DNA of 64,000 bases from Fratercula arctica. Lineage: Eukaryota; Chordata; Aves; Charadriiformes; Alcidae. Location: the NCBI GenBank assembly GCA_947846985.1, contig CANTUZ010000003.1, positions 51,372,096-51,436,095 of the forward strand, written 5' to 3'. The notes under the pieces were generated by a model that was not told the origin of the DNA, made no database searches, and was given only the letters and a program-made list of their open reading frames with translations. Positions 48,779 through 62,000 of the stretch are shown in pieces; within the stretch, counting starts at the first letter, position 1, and each line of letters starts with the position of its first letter. A program made the translations under genes and the position numbers.

Positions 48779-50314
48779 CTGGATGTGCTTCTTCCAGGTC
48801 ACCACGTGTTTCTCCTGTGCAGTAACCACTACCTCTTGCAAATTTCCATCTCATAGGTGTTTTAAAAGCAAGCCTAACTTACAGCACTGGCATTAGGTTC
48901 TTTGCCAGCAGGGTTTGTGTTGCCATTTTCTTTCAAAGTCTGTCTGGAGAGGGTCTTGTATAGGTCTACGGGTTAGCACACTTGCTCCAGAAATAGGAGA
49001 ACCAGTGTCAACCACTCCTGTGTCCAGAGGGGGCCCTTGGCTGCCCTACAGAGGGAGGAGGGGGTACAGGAACCCCATCTCTATCTTACTTTCAGTGAAA
49101 CATCTGCCTGTTCATCTCTATATGCTCACCTGGCTGGGGAGAAGCTGCACGAGGATTTGACTACTCACCTGTTTGTTAGGTTGCCGGTGCGAAAGGCACG
49201 TTTGAATCCCCCCACACCAAAGGTCTGGGTGTCTTGTTCCCCTGCCCGAGCTGCAGGGCAGGCGTCGGAATGTCAGGCTGGAGCGCTTCTGCACACGGTG
49301 CCTATGCTTAAAAGCAAGCAATCCAGGCCCAGGTCCTCCTCAGAGCTGGGGCTGCCCATGCTCCTTCCCTGAAGGTGAGCCTGAAGGTGCTCGCACAGTA
49401 CTTGAAGTACTGGTTTTGTTAAAACCATTTAAAACCACAAATTTGAACACCGCAGTCAGTTTCTGCGGCAAGAGAAAAAGTAGATGAGCTGGGGGAGACA
49501 GTGGCCATTAACTCTCCCTCGTCCCCCACGACTCTTCTCCGCTTTTCGTGGCCTCCTGCCTTGCAACAAACTCGCAGCCACTCAGGGGCCTTCAGAAGAA
49601 AATCTTTCCATCACCTCTGCCTGCACGCAGTCTCCTTCCAGCCCCCGTCCTTGCTAAGCCCCCCCTTTCTGCCTGCCCCAACCCGTGCCCGGCAGCTGCC
49701 CTCAGCCATCTCTGCCCCACAAGCTCCACGTGTCTCTGGGGCCACAGGTAGGGCTTGGAGGCGGTCTCCCTCCCTCCCTGTTCCACGTGATTCATCCAGC
49801 AAGATATCTGCAACCTCACCATTCCAAGATGCACCAAGGTTTTCAGCTGTGATATAGTTTGAATGAATGCATAATATGAAGAATTGTTAATTCACACCAT
49901 TAGAAAACATGGGAGTATGTAAAATTTTGTTCTATGTAAAAAGAATACTTTGACTTTTAAGAGAGAAGTAAATCCTGCTCTCCTCCAATGCCAGTGCGTA
50001 CCTGAAGTATCACCACTGAAGCCACAAGTAATAAGAACATTGTTTTAAAGAATATTCAGAGATAGTTTCGCATTTATGGATCCATAGACTTTTTTACATA
50101 ACTGAAGTGTGTTGTGTGTTGGAGGTTTTTTTTCCAAAATTAATGATAAAATTTCTCAACAAGTCAGTATTTCTTTTGATCTGAGACAAGGCTGAGCTCC
50201 TCCACTGCAAGACTTCTTCCACTCTGTGTGTTCAGCAACAGGAGGTGCCCTGAGAGGCTTCCCACGAGAGCACAGATCTTATCTCAAAAAACACATATTT
50301 AATCTTGAGTATGT

Positions 50315-50336
50315 AAAAAAAAAAAAAAAAAAAAAA
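50315..50336. repeat. A22 homopolymer run
   Basis: Twenty-two consecutive A residues after TTGAGTATGT. No associated element was recognised. Confidence 0.7.
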
Positions 50337-52896
50337 GGTCAACGTATCAAAAATCAAATTGTTCTTGGAAACAGATATATTCTGATCTGCAGTGCTCCAT
50401 TTGCAGGGTTATATTTTTAACGCGCACCTTCAGAACTTAAATTCTAACATCTTGTTCCTTTGAGGGCTGGAATTATCCTTTCAAGCCTTTCAGCTAAAGT
50501 ACGAGTTTCTCATAGCGCTGAGAAGCAGGTGTCCTGTAACTGCTCCCAAGGACTTTGCTGTGGTTTTATCACCGTCTTCGGGTGATGGGCTTGATTTTCT
50601 GAGCTGCCAGCCCTCCCAGCCACTGGGCAACTTTGACACGCACCTCTTCAGCGCCAGAGTTACGAGGCAGGTTCCACAGCCTTGAATTGGCCTCACAAGA
50701 ATCAAAAGGTGTACCCCCCACTCCTTGCAAGAAGACACGCAGGAACAGACATAACTTGAACTTCCGATCTCAATGAATAACAATTCCCGAGTCTGGAGCA
50801 AAAGCAACGGCTGAGGTGGGAATGGCCAGACCGCCATGCTCAGGGAGATTTCGTCTTGATCCACAGCCTCTCAGAAAAACTTGTAAATCTGTTCCCACAG
50901 CTAAAAGTTGCTGCTCCGATTTGTTAGACTGGCCCCCAGCTAGCCCATTTCATGGGAACTGACTGCTAGTACATCTGATTGATGGCTTTAGAAGGCTCTG
51001 AGCAGCAAGCGACCCTAGGTTATTACAGACAGGCAACTTGCTTCTGTAAAATTATCCCCTAAGAGGGAGATCAGAATATATTCAGACCACTCTGATTTCT
51101 TCTTCATGTATTTACTCTGTGTGTAAATGTAACTGGTTTATAGTAGGAATATCTAGCAGATCTACAGCAACTGCTACTTACAACCTCTAATGCAGGAAAG
51201 CCAAGTCTCTTGATTTGCTATACCACGTTGCTACACAAGGTATGCCTGTCCCTTGGAATGGGAGAAGGCACAGTCAGACCCGTGGGCTGTTTCTCAAAAA
51301 GGGTTGAAAGGATCTCTGCCTTCTTCCATGGGGAAGTGTGTTTCTCTAGAGGGTGAGCCAAGACAGAGAACAGTACTGCAGGGAAGTAATTCGTTATTTG
51401 TCTATTTGCCATTTGGAGAAGGAAATGGGAGGAAGGGAGCAAAATTTAAAGGCAGAACAGACAATTTCTTTGTTCCTTCAAAGCGCATGCTCCCTTAAAA
51501 GCCGCTGTGCTTCTCAAAGGTAACAGCATCTATATCTTCATGATCCCCGGACTGTAAAGATTAGACGCAAGTGAGGCTGCGTCTCCCCACATTTAAGTAG
51601 CTAGCTGAATACAGGTCCCAGAAAACAAGGGTATTATGTTTTCCAGATCATAAGCCAAGAGTGTTTTTATGGGAACATGCATGCTACTGCACATAACACC
51701 CAGTGAAAATTTTCCCAACACACAGAGCCTGTGCTCTCCTTGACACAATGGGGGTCTCTCCTGATGCTAAAAGACACACAAAAAAAAAAAAATTACAGAA
51801 TAAACAGGGAGATACTTACACTGGTACTTAAAGGAACACTGCGACAAAGAACCCCATCACTGAAGAGATTACCAGAAAAAAAAAATTAAAAGGTAATCAA
51901 GAAGTCAGTTACTTGCTTCACTAGGAGCTCGCTTACGAAGTAAGAGCTGTAAACCACAGGCTGTGCAGAACTCGAGAACCACATCTGAAGATACGCTGCC
52001 TTTTTCTCCTAAAGATCAGCAAAGCAGCAAACCGTGAGCAGCAGAGAGCACATGATCTTCAGGCACACTGCAATGCCCTGCTGCTGATTTAAGGGCCTCT
52101 GCAGGAACTCCCGTTTTAGAGACAATTAAAGGCAAATTCTACATATTAGATGACCATGGTCCCCACCCAATTAGGTCTCACTGATGAAATCCAGGGACCA
52201 TTATTTGGAAATCATGGATCAGCAGGTTGTTTTTTAAGAAGAGAAGGAAATTCAACAGAAAAGTTTCTGAAGACTGGAGTCTGTGGACTGACAAATACTC
52301 CAACTGTATCAGAGAAACTGATCAACGTCCCATGATATTTTTGGATAAAGGACCACTCACATGCTGTGCACTAGAGGCAACTAGAAACGCGTGCCAACTC
52401 ACCTGACCTGTCTGTATTCTACAAATTGGAAGCTGGTAAATTCCACTTACCTGTGTCTATCCTCAAGCTCCACTGCCAGTGAAACTACCACTGCACGACA
52501 CTGGCAGCACTGCAAATTGTTTACTATTTCCCAGAATCCTTCATGAGCCCCAAGAGCGGTTTCTCCATCAACTCTGCCCATTTTCATCTGGTAAACAGTG
52601 ACATTTCCCCTGCTTTACAACTGAAGCTAAAAATAGCCCCTTTCATTTCATAACTTCCCAAACTCCATCAGAAATGTGTTTTATGCAGCAGCACAAGCAC
52701 TGGGAACAACCTGGGGTTACGAATAGCTCTGCAGAACCAACAGAGGATCAAAGTAAATTATGCATCCCTCCCCCCCGCCTCTCTTCAGCAGGGGACTATG
52801 CTTTGAATGGATTACAAAATACCACAAACTGGAAACCAACACATCCTCTTTAAGAACGCATTTCAAAAAAAGCAGTTAAAAACACTATTCATAACT

Positions 52897-52902
52897 TTTA
52901 TT
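52897..52902 (-). terminator. Probable PNLDC1 poly(A) signal (AATAAA)
   Basis: AATAAA on the minus strand, 94 bases past the PNLDC1 stop codon (52999-52997). Canonical hexamer at a normal distance; use is inferred. Confidence 0.6.
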
Positions 52903-52996
52903 TTCCTCATAGTTTACTGAATGAAATGAAACAAAACATAGAGAAACACAAAAAGTAAGATCCGCATTCCTCATGTCTCTTCTGTAAGGCTCTTCT

Positions 52997-53069
52997 TTAC
53001 AATGAACAGCAAGGAGCTCCTCCCAGCACAAAGGCCAAGAGAGACCACAGTGCCACAATACCAGAGACT
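52997..53069 (-). CDS. PNLDC1: PNLDC1 last coding exon: C-terminal membrane anchor and stop
   Basis: 73 bases including TAA (52999-52997). Acceptor TTGCCCTTTAG. Reads VSGIVALWSLLAFVLGGAPCCSL, aligning with human VCGIVTAWALLAFILGRSGP. The hydrophobic helix is the tail anchor that places the enzyme on mitochondria. Confidence 0.95.
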
Positions 53070-56000
53070 CTAAAGGGCAAGAATAATAAAATGCCGTTAG
53101 GCTATTTATATTTAAGGCTTAATTTTGCTCTTAAGAACTGAGATTCTTTTCCAAACTGTGTCAGGCCAGAAATTCACCCTTCACAAGCCTCTCTGTCACA
53201 GCCTCACGAGAGGGGTGCACTTTGAATCTGTAATTCGCTCCTACTACGAGCTTTCGACTATGCTGTAGAATAAACACATCCATCCCACACCTGGGAGACA
53301 CTGCCTCTCTCTCTTCAAGCTTGTTAGAGCTAGCACTACAGCTCATTAAGATAACCCTCCATCTGTTATGATAGCACATACGTGATTTTGTGCTATCCAC
53401 GGGGTAACATTACCCAGTTAATCAAGATTAAAGTCCCGTTGCCCAGGGCTGAAAGCTCACAAGTAGCCATCCAGCAGTCAGCAAGGGAACCTGCTTCTGT
53501 GCCCCTTGTTCTCTTGGGGGGCTGGCAGAAGACCATTGCAAAAGAGCAGCAAAAAAGCACCCTGAGAGGAATTAATGCCTTTCCCCCTCCCCATTCCTGT
53601 TTTTCCCCTAACTCACTGCAGCAGGCAGTTCACTCGTGGAGAGTGCCTCCAGTGGCGATAGACGGAAACCCGCAGATGAGGGTGATGCTTATAATCTCGC
53701 AGGACCAGCCTGACACTGTAACGAAAGCGGATGTCATCAGCCGTGGCGCGCGGGCTGCTTGCAGCATCCCACAGCTCAGGACAGGAATCTCTTTATCTAA
53801 GAGCTGTCACAGCAAAGGGAAGGTGGGATGGAGACTCGGATCAAAGAGGATCAAGTGATAAAAAATTAAGACTTTCCAGTCACTTACTGCCTAAATTTGT
53901 TGGAGAGCAGAATGAACTGGTTCTTTGAAAGCTGTCTGACATCAAAGAGACAAAGCGGTTTAAACTCTTCGTAAATCTGCCTTTCATTCAGCCCTGGCCA
54001 GCCTCGGACATGGACAACCAAGGCAGGGGGATGTTCGCAGGGAGTGTCTTCCCTAGAAAAATTCTGGAAAATGTACAACACTGAGACATATCTGAGTTCG
54101 AAAATACTACAAAAGCACTACTAATATAATCAGAAAATATGCAAAATGTGACACAAAAATAAGACAGGTTGTACAACACAGCTGTTGGTGTAAAATTATT
54201 TTTCTTCTGTCCCAAGACTCTTCTAAACATGAGTCATAAAAGCAAACTGTCACGACTACCATGGAGAAACCACCAGAGAAACAGCAATGTAAACTGACTA
54301 ATGCTGTCTTACGGGATAACAATATGAATACATTTCACAAAGCAGAAATTCAACTCATTTGCCATTTTGAAAGGTCAGTTGTGTCATTTGTGTGACGACA
54401 ACTTCTGCTAAGGTGCGCCCCACCACTGGTGGATTTTTCTCCTCTAATGAAGCCATCAACTGGGCTACTGACCTACACACCCCACAAACTGGTCACAGAC
54501 CTGCAATTCATACGCACAATGCTTGAAACACCACCTCGGATGAAATTCACTTTGTTCAGATACTCGGCTAACACGGTGAGATACTGAGAGAAAGAAGGAT
54601 CAGCCTCCACTGCATCACTACAGTAGAAAACAAAATGGAACAAAGTTTTGTTTCTCCAGCGCTGCACTGCTGCATAGTGCCTCTGGAGCACAGAGCTCCT
54701 GAAGCAGCACTTTAACTAGCGACAAAATAGGTATTTCAGATCTTGGTATCTTCTACAGAAGTCAAAAAGCTGCAAGCAAAAGGAAGGGATTTGAACAATT
54801 GCCTCTTAGGAACTTAACTGAAGGCACTGAATCATACAGATTTCAAAAATGGAAACTAATGGAAAATTCTTTGACCCATACCCAAGTGAACTGAACTTGA
54901 GAGGGCTTGTTCAAGGAGAAAGGAGTCATAATGCCATTTCCCAACCTCTGAGCCATCGCATGGCCCTTGATTTCATTTTTTAAAATGTCAGCTTTGACAT
55001 AAAGCTACTACTTTCAGATTTATAAAATAAAAATCTAATTAGAACCATGACATTTCCAGTAACACTTTCTCTTATCCAAAAAGAAGGCCAGCCTGCAAAA
55101 CAAAAAGTCAGCCAGAACGAACTGACGACTGTTTTCCGTAGGACTCATCCATGTAACGCAATTTTCAGTAAACATTTAAACATCACTCACTCTGTGGATC
55201 TGCACAGTAGCAAATGAGCTGACTTCAGAAGAACTAGAAGGAAGAATAATGAGGTGGCATTAGAACAAAGCTAAAGAAACATAACTAAACAAACGGAAAG
55301 CAAAAACTCACTGAAGTGCAGCTAAGTTACTAAGAGCAACAGACTGTATATAAACAAATATTTCTTAGTATCACGAAAGGAATTGCCAAGTCCCAACAGA
55401 AACTCTGAAGAAGTGTTTGAGAAGCATTTTACCTGAACCACAGAGAAATGCATCATAGCCTGCCTCATGAGGAGATTTCTTCTCAGCTGTAAGTGTCCGA
55501 TAAAATCAAAAAGGAGTAAACACCTTTAGCACACTGTGGAAACCACACCACTGGATAATCCTAACATTCATAAGATCCACTGTTCTGCTTTGGAGTTTTT
55601 TTCCCCCCACCCTCAGCTCTGTTTCCTTCTTCACCCTGAAACCTTTACACCCCATAGAAAGTCTATGCTTATATCGTGCATTTTAAAATTACACTAACAA
55701 AAAGGCAGCAGTCACATGAATGGCTGAAAAACTTAGCGAGATACACATGAAAAAAAATTAATTTTCATGAAGATCTAAACCAAATTGTGTTGTATACATT
55801 ATTGATGGTATGGGAACCATTTCAAAACACAGGAGGCCCCGTGCTGCGGGACACCACGCTGCCAGGATAAGCCAGAGAACGTCTGCCTCACAGCCAGTAT
55901 CACACCAGGTACTGAACACAGCCTCCTGCACACACAGCACCACTGACCCTGCACGAGCCACCGAGTTCCTGCTACTTTCTGGGACCCCCCTGCCATTAGC

Positions 56001-59000
56001 TCCCACTATTTTCCATTCTAGGACCACTGTTTCCCACCCCCCTTTGCTTTTCCACCCCCCCCTTCAAGGGCTACCAACTCGTCAGAGCCCCAAGTCAGGC
56101 TCAGTTCAGCCCAACTTAATGAAAATGCCATTTGTGCTAGCAGCATGATGCAAACCTGCCCTGCATTACCCTCGGCAGCTACCAGGGACATGCAGAACAC
56201 ATGACGCTTTGGGAGCCCAGGCTTTGGGTCTGGACAAAAATATGTATCGTCAGCTTGGTGCAAATACAGCAGACCCACTGGCATTCACTCACGCTTTGCA
56301 TGTGGACATCCACAGAGTAAAACAAAACCCTTTTTAGCTTTCTGACTTTGTGAAGACTTGCTTAAGAACGTACCATATCTTGAGCAGTCACTTGCAAGAG
56401 CTATCACTGGACACGTTGAATCTTTGGGATTTAGGCTGCTGCAGAAGACAAGTGGATGTGTAAGATTTTTGTCTTTCCTCATTACGCTAGAGACAAGTTC
56501 TCTAGTGACCTGTGGCTTCAATTCAGAAAAATCTACTGAAGACTGTAAAATGATCTCTGGTAGTATTCTATGAAAAGGCTAAGACACTTAGCTGAATAAT
56601 ATCTACCAGTTTTCTTAACCCTAAATACTTCCACAGTCTCCTCCCCCAATCAAACCTTCTAAGCAGCAAGTCTGCTCCAACTGCATTCAAAAAATTTGAA
56701 CAGAACTAAAAATCAATGAAAAACTCCAAGGAAAGACATTGACTAGATGATTCTACTTGAACACGCAACTCTGGAAGACAGATTAATAAACATACCCATG
56801 GAATGACTGAAATAAAAGAACAAATATAAAAACTCATGAGAATCTGCAGTCTGAAATTGCTAAAACAAACAAAAAACCCCAGAATCCCAGTACTGGTTTT
56901 ATAAGCACTGATTTTGCATCTCCTTCTTGGGAGCAGGAGTGAGAGGAAAGAGGTGAAATTTTCCTTTTCGTAGCAAAATTTACATGAAAGCAATTTATCC
57001 ACAAAAGAAGTGTAAAAAAGAGAACTCTTCTACAACATCATGGCTGAGCTCATGAGATGAGGTATCTACTCACAGGCTCCATTTGAACATTATATTTGGT
57101 TACTGCTTTGGGCTCAGTGCAGCTCTTTTTGGGAGCTGACATTTGAAATTAGGGCGCATTTTTGCAGAGAACTGAAACTCACCCATTTCGTAACATGGCA
57201 TAAGCAACATACAACTTGAAAGTTGTATGTAAGACTGTCTGCTAGCCAAACTTGTGACACGGAAGTAATGGTGGTACAATATGAGAAGGAACTTAGAACA
57301 AGTAATTTACTGCACAATTACTTTATAAGAAAGATGAGCAAATCATTTGCTCTCACATTTAGAAAGACAAGAAACCAGCTGAAAAACATCTGAGACAAGG
57401 GAAAACATACGAACCTATGAAATGACTGACTTCGAAATATCTCTCCCGAGAAAACAAAGGGATTGGTGAAGGCTTTATAGCCCATCACTTACCTGCACAA
57501 AACCTCATACACCTCCAAAAGATTAACTACTCGAGGAAGTGGACATTTCTATAAAAGAAAAACATGTTAGAAAACCAATCACGACAGACCTCATGAGCTC
57601 ATTTACTGGTACTGCTGATTCATTAAATGAGATCTAAAATCAGAATGTCTCAGGGCAACACTGAGAACTGGCCACAGGTCTGTAATCACAGGGCACTACG
57701 GAAAGATATCCTCTCTTCTGGGTGAAAGACAAGCTTTAACCCCAAACAAAAAGCCCTGTGCATCTCACCTTCCAGATGGATTTTGTTACAGTCTTGGTGT
57801 CTATGAGGACAGGAAACAGGTTGTGAATGTTCCTTTTAAACTCCTCATAGCTTTCTGAAAGCAAAACACATGTGGAGAAAGGCATCATAAAACCAAGGAA
57901 AAGCCAAGGGTATTTCAAATGAATGAGAGAGAGAGCTGAAGTCAGAGGAATGATGCACTGCTGCATCAGTTAGAGCTCAGAAGAGGCAACTAGCACTGAT
58001 GCTTGCTAAGCACTGTGGGTGGCTGGGGTGGTTGATGACCACTGTGCTTACTGCCCCATGCCCATTGCAAAGGCAGCAGCCTGGGGACAGCAGCTATGTA
58101 CAGCATTACCTGGAAGGGGCTTGTAGAACTTGTCATGAAGATGCATAAGGTCCATAAGCATGTTGTGTCCCACCAGGGGCTATGGGAAGAATATAAACAT
58201 AACAGCATAGTTTTGGAGCATATTTTTGAAGGGTGCTCAGACATAATCAATTTTAGGCGTGCTCAACAGCTGTAATCCTTTCCGCCAGTGGACAGTGTCC
58301 ACACACACTCATCCAAAATTCATTCAGGCTGCAAAGCTCACAGGAGGACTACTGCTTGCAGGAAATCAGACTTGTGGACTCTCTGAAGAGGATATTTTTT
58401 CAGCAGCATTTCAGTTTGAGTGGACCTAAGGAGCTAGGTGGATTCTCAGTCCAGCTGAACAGTGGTAAAATCTTCCAGCGATAAGATTTATAGGCTCACT
58501 CAGAAGGGGAGGAACAGCCTTTGCTAACACACCACCCATAGTCTTCTGAAGCTGAAATTAATTCAATAATCTGCATACAGAACAAAGAATTTCCACACAT
58601 AATCAGACCAATGGTCTACACGGTCCAATAAACTGGTCCATCACACGCTGAAAAGCATAACTTGCCCAAAAGGCAAGAATCTGCTCAGCTTTCTTAGATG
58701 GTGACTCCTGCTGTATAACATAAGGATTTTCAACATTGCGGACTCCTGCATTTTCCCAAGTGATGTCAGAAACACATTGCAGAATGGGTTCTGTCTTCCT
58801 CTCCCCTGGCTGCACTTGATTTGCAGGAGTCATAGAAAAGTAACACAGGGAAATCTACTGTTTGGATCCATAACTCAGAGCACGCTTTGTGAGTGGGACC
58901 TGGTCAATAAGATTTTAACACTCATTTTTTCTAACCGTGACCGCAATCTAAGAATTCATCTCAGTTCTACTGACAACTCAACACTGAATGAGTTGAGTAA

Positions 59001-62000
59001 TTTGATACAAATGACTACTTTATCTTTTATCATCCAGCGTAGCAAATCAAAAAGAGATGAAAATTGACAGTAGGGATGAGGTGTTTTACCTTCTTGGCTT
59101 TAACAAGTGTCTGGAAGAGGTTGGTGAAGCCCCGGGCAGACAGGAGAATGAGCTCCTTCCGGCAGTAGTCATAAGGAGAGTTCTCCAGAAGCTGACGATG
59201 CTGTGGACTCACTTTCCTCACCATTACCTGAAAAGAAAAGTCATTGGGTACCTCAGTCTCCCATGCTAGTTGTATGTACGTTGCTTACTGGGGCTCAGTA
59301 ATGCTGAGGACAAGTTCAGCTTCTAGGCTACAAAGGACGGAGAAATAATGCATTGTCTGGGGCCTCAGGACTGTCTCACTTCTCTTCCCTGTGGAGATCA
59401 GTGCTCCAGTAACAAAACAGACCTGCTCTAAGGTTGTCTTATTAACGCTTCTCTTGTTAAAAGGATAGTTCATACCACAGGGCTTTTTTGAGCACAAATG
59501 AATATAATTCAATTTAATTTGAGAATGATACAGTAAGTTCATGGCACCGGAAAACAGAAACAAAGAGCAATCACACAAACTGAGTCCCCACAGGCTGTAT
59601 TTCAGGCTGGGTAAATCTGTCACTCTGATGACACTGGTTCTTAGACCAGAATAGGACTAATGCAAAAAAAAAAAAAAAAAAAAACACCAAAAAACCCAAA
59701 AAGCAAACAACGTGGACTTCTGTAATGTACTTCTAAGGAACTAACTGGTATCATACTCATGCTTTCAGAAGACATAGGTTTAATTCAGAAAATATTGCAC
59801 CAAATGTAAAATAGCAATAGCAAAGAGCGAACCAGCAAAACAGCAAGCCATATAACAGACAGAGTAAAAGTCTTCAAAGCAACTACATGGCAGAAGTCAG
59901 CAAAGGAAAACCATAAAAAAAAGCTAAAACCTGTACATTCTTCTGGAGGTACTGAAGGAGAGATCTAAAAGTATGGAGACACAGAAAAGGAACCTCCAGA
60001 AGTGGTCCAAAGACAAGCACTTCCAGCCCAAGGTATTCTGTGGCTACAGGACAAAGAGAAACCAAAGTTACTCAGTTCTCTGGATCCCTTTTCTTAGAAT
60101 TCCATAATCAACACTTCCCAGAACATTCCTTCGTCATTGTCTTCTCCTTCTCCTGGGCCCTATCGTTAAAGGTACAAGCAACATTTCAGAGTCCCTGCAA
60201 GAATGCCAGTCCTATCTGCCTAAAAAACAAACCCTCTTTTCAAAAGGTCCACATTTCCATCTCACCTTCTTGTCTCCAAGAGGCTGTGTCCAAACATTTT
60301 GGAGGGCCTTTCTCAGAACCAGCTGAACTTCAAACATCTGATAGCCTGAGGAAAAAAAAAAAAAGATAAAAACTTCAGAGGTGCACATAAGCCAATTGAG
60401 GAAAACACATTTTTCTGGACAGAAAGACTGACGAGGTATTTCTCCCCCAGTGTACAGAAAGTACTCCTGAATGTATGATCTCAGTATATTACCATACATG
60501 ATAACAGGAAAAAAAGCCACCCAAATAAACCCAAACTTAAAAAAAAAAAAAAAAGGTCACAGTGAGAATTTCAGACAAATAAGCTTTTGTGAGGACACAG
60601 AGGAAACGACCAACTGAAAAGGAGAGGGAGAAAGGCTACTACTCTGAAAGAGATTGTCTGTGGCTTTGGAACGTTTCAGAGCAACACACCCAGGAGCCAA
60701 GCACAGATGAGAGCTACCAATGCTTTTTTACCCAGAGCTGATAAGGAACTAACCCAGTCCTCTTCCGAACACCATACAAAAAGACACCTTAATCGGTCTT
60801 ATTGCTTACTTAAATAAATGTCTTTCTCATCACAAGTGCTCACCATTGCCAGATCCCATTAAATTATCAGTATCATAGCTTTTACAGCTGACACAGCCCA
60901 CTCCCCACCCCCTGTATTTCACACTCTGCAAAAAAGCATCATCAGACAAAGCCTTAAATACTTTCTGTCCTTCCTAACCATTTCTGTATTTTATTCCCTG
61001 AACTAAAGGATTAAGATTTGGTTTCTGCGAACAAACATACAGACTATTCTCTGCTACAATTCCCTGTCCCTCAACTCCTCCAAAACAGCACAGAAATTCC
61101 TCTGCTCTAGCGTGCTCAAAAGCTAACGCAGGTGGTAAGTGGCCTGTTTATTCCCACTGGCATGTATGTGTGTCTCCATGGGGCTCCCCGTTGCTCCACA
61201 TGAGAAGGAACAATCTCTGAAAGGAGACCTGCCTTTCCCTTCTCCAAGGGGAAGAAAACAAAAACCAGATCATCCAGGACTTAAAACAAGTCAAAAGTTG
61301 TCCTGATCCCGAGCAACTACAAATTCTTCAGCTGTTGCTCTGAAATGGCACAAAACCGAAGTCAGTAACCACAAAGCATGCTCCAAGCACACAGACATCC
61401 ACTTCCACTACAGAAAGATCCACCGTCCCAACGGAGCAGAAAAGCAGAGCCCAGAGATGAATGACTGACAGGAACTAAGGTGTAGACAGGGGCAAAGAGT
61501 TGTAAAGGCAGGATGAGCGCAGAGGCTTTCACTCTGAACAGAGCAGTTTAACAGAACAGGCAGCAGAGACAGTAGCAGCCCCACAGGTACAGGAGAAGGG
61601 ATGGACCCTTTCAGAGTCCACAGGTGCCTAAGGGACGCATCTTGTTTCATACCATTCAGGTCCTGCAGAATCATAGTCTCCTCTTCCTCTGCTGCTACTA
61701 TCCAACAGGTCACTTCATGAATAGCCTTCTTCAGCACATCCCTGTCCAGGGCACTAAAGCAGGATCAGGGGAAAGGGGCAGAGTGTGAGAAAAAGCTCTT
61801 TACAGATGGAGCCTCATGCCTTGCTGTGGGAATGCAAAAGCATCACTTCATGACATTCACCCAACTCTCCAGATTGCATCCTGTGACCTCTGTCTTTCTT
61901 CAGAGAGACCACAGCATGCTGGAACAGCTGGTGGCGAGGCATTCAGACCAACAGACTTTAGTATTTCTAGAAAATGTGATCTGAGTGACCAGATCACTGT

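Larger units (their letters stand above)
46870..52896. other. Intergenic region between the decayed LTR and the 3' end of PNLDC1
   Basis: GC-moderate from 46.9 to 49.8 kb, then AT-rich. It holds a frame-shifted protein-like relic at 47990-48411, plus-strand AATAAA-type signals near 48546 and 48571, a T23 run at 48754-48776, an A22 run at 50315-50336 and a weak SINE-like trace at 48.94-49.22 kb. No intact gene was recognised. Confidence 0.5.

Noticed and set aside
53161..53400. Minus-strand open frame of 80 codons inside a PNLDC1 intron
   Set aside because: First considered as the penultimate PNLDC1 exon, but its residues do not align and a stop follows in the required phase; the true exon is at 53617-53715.
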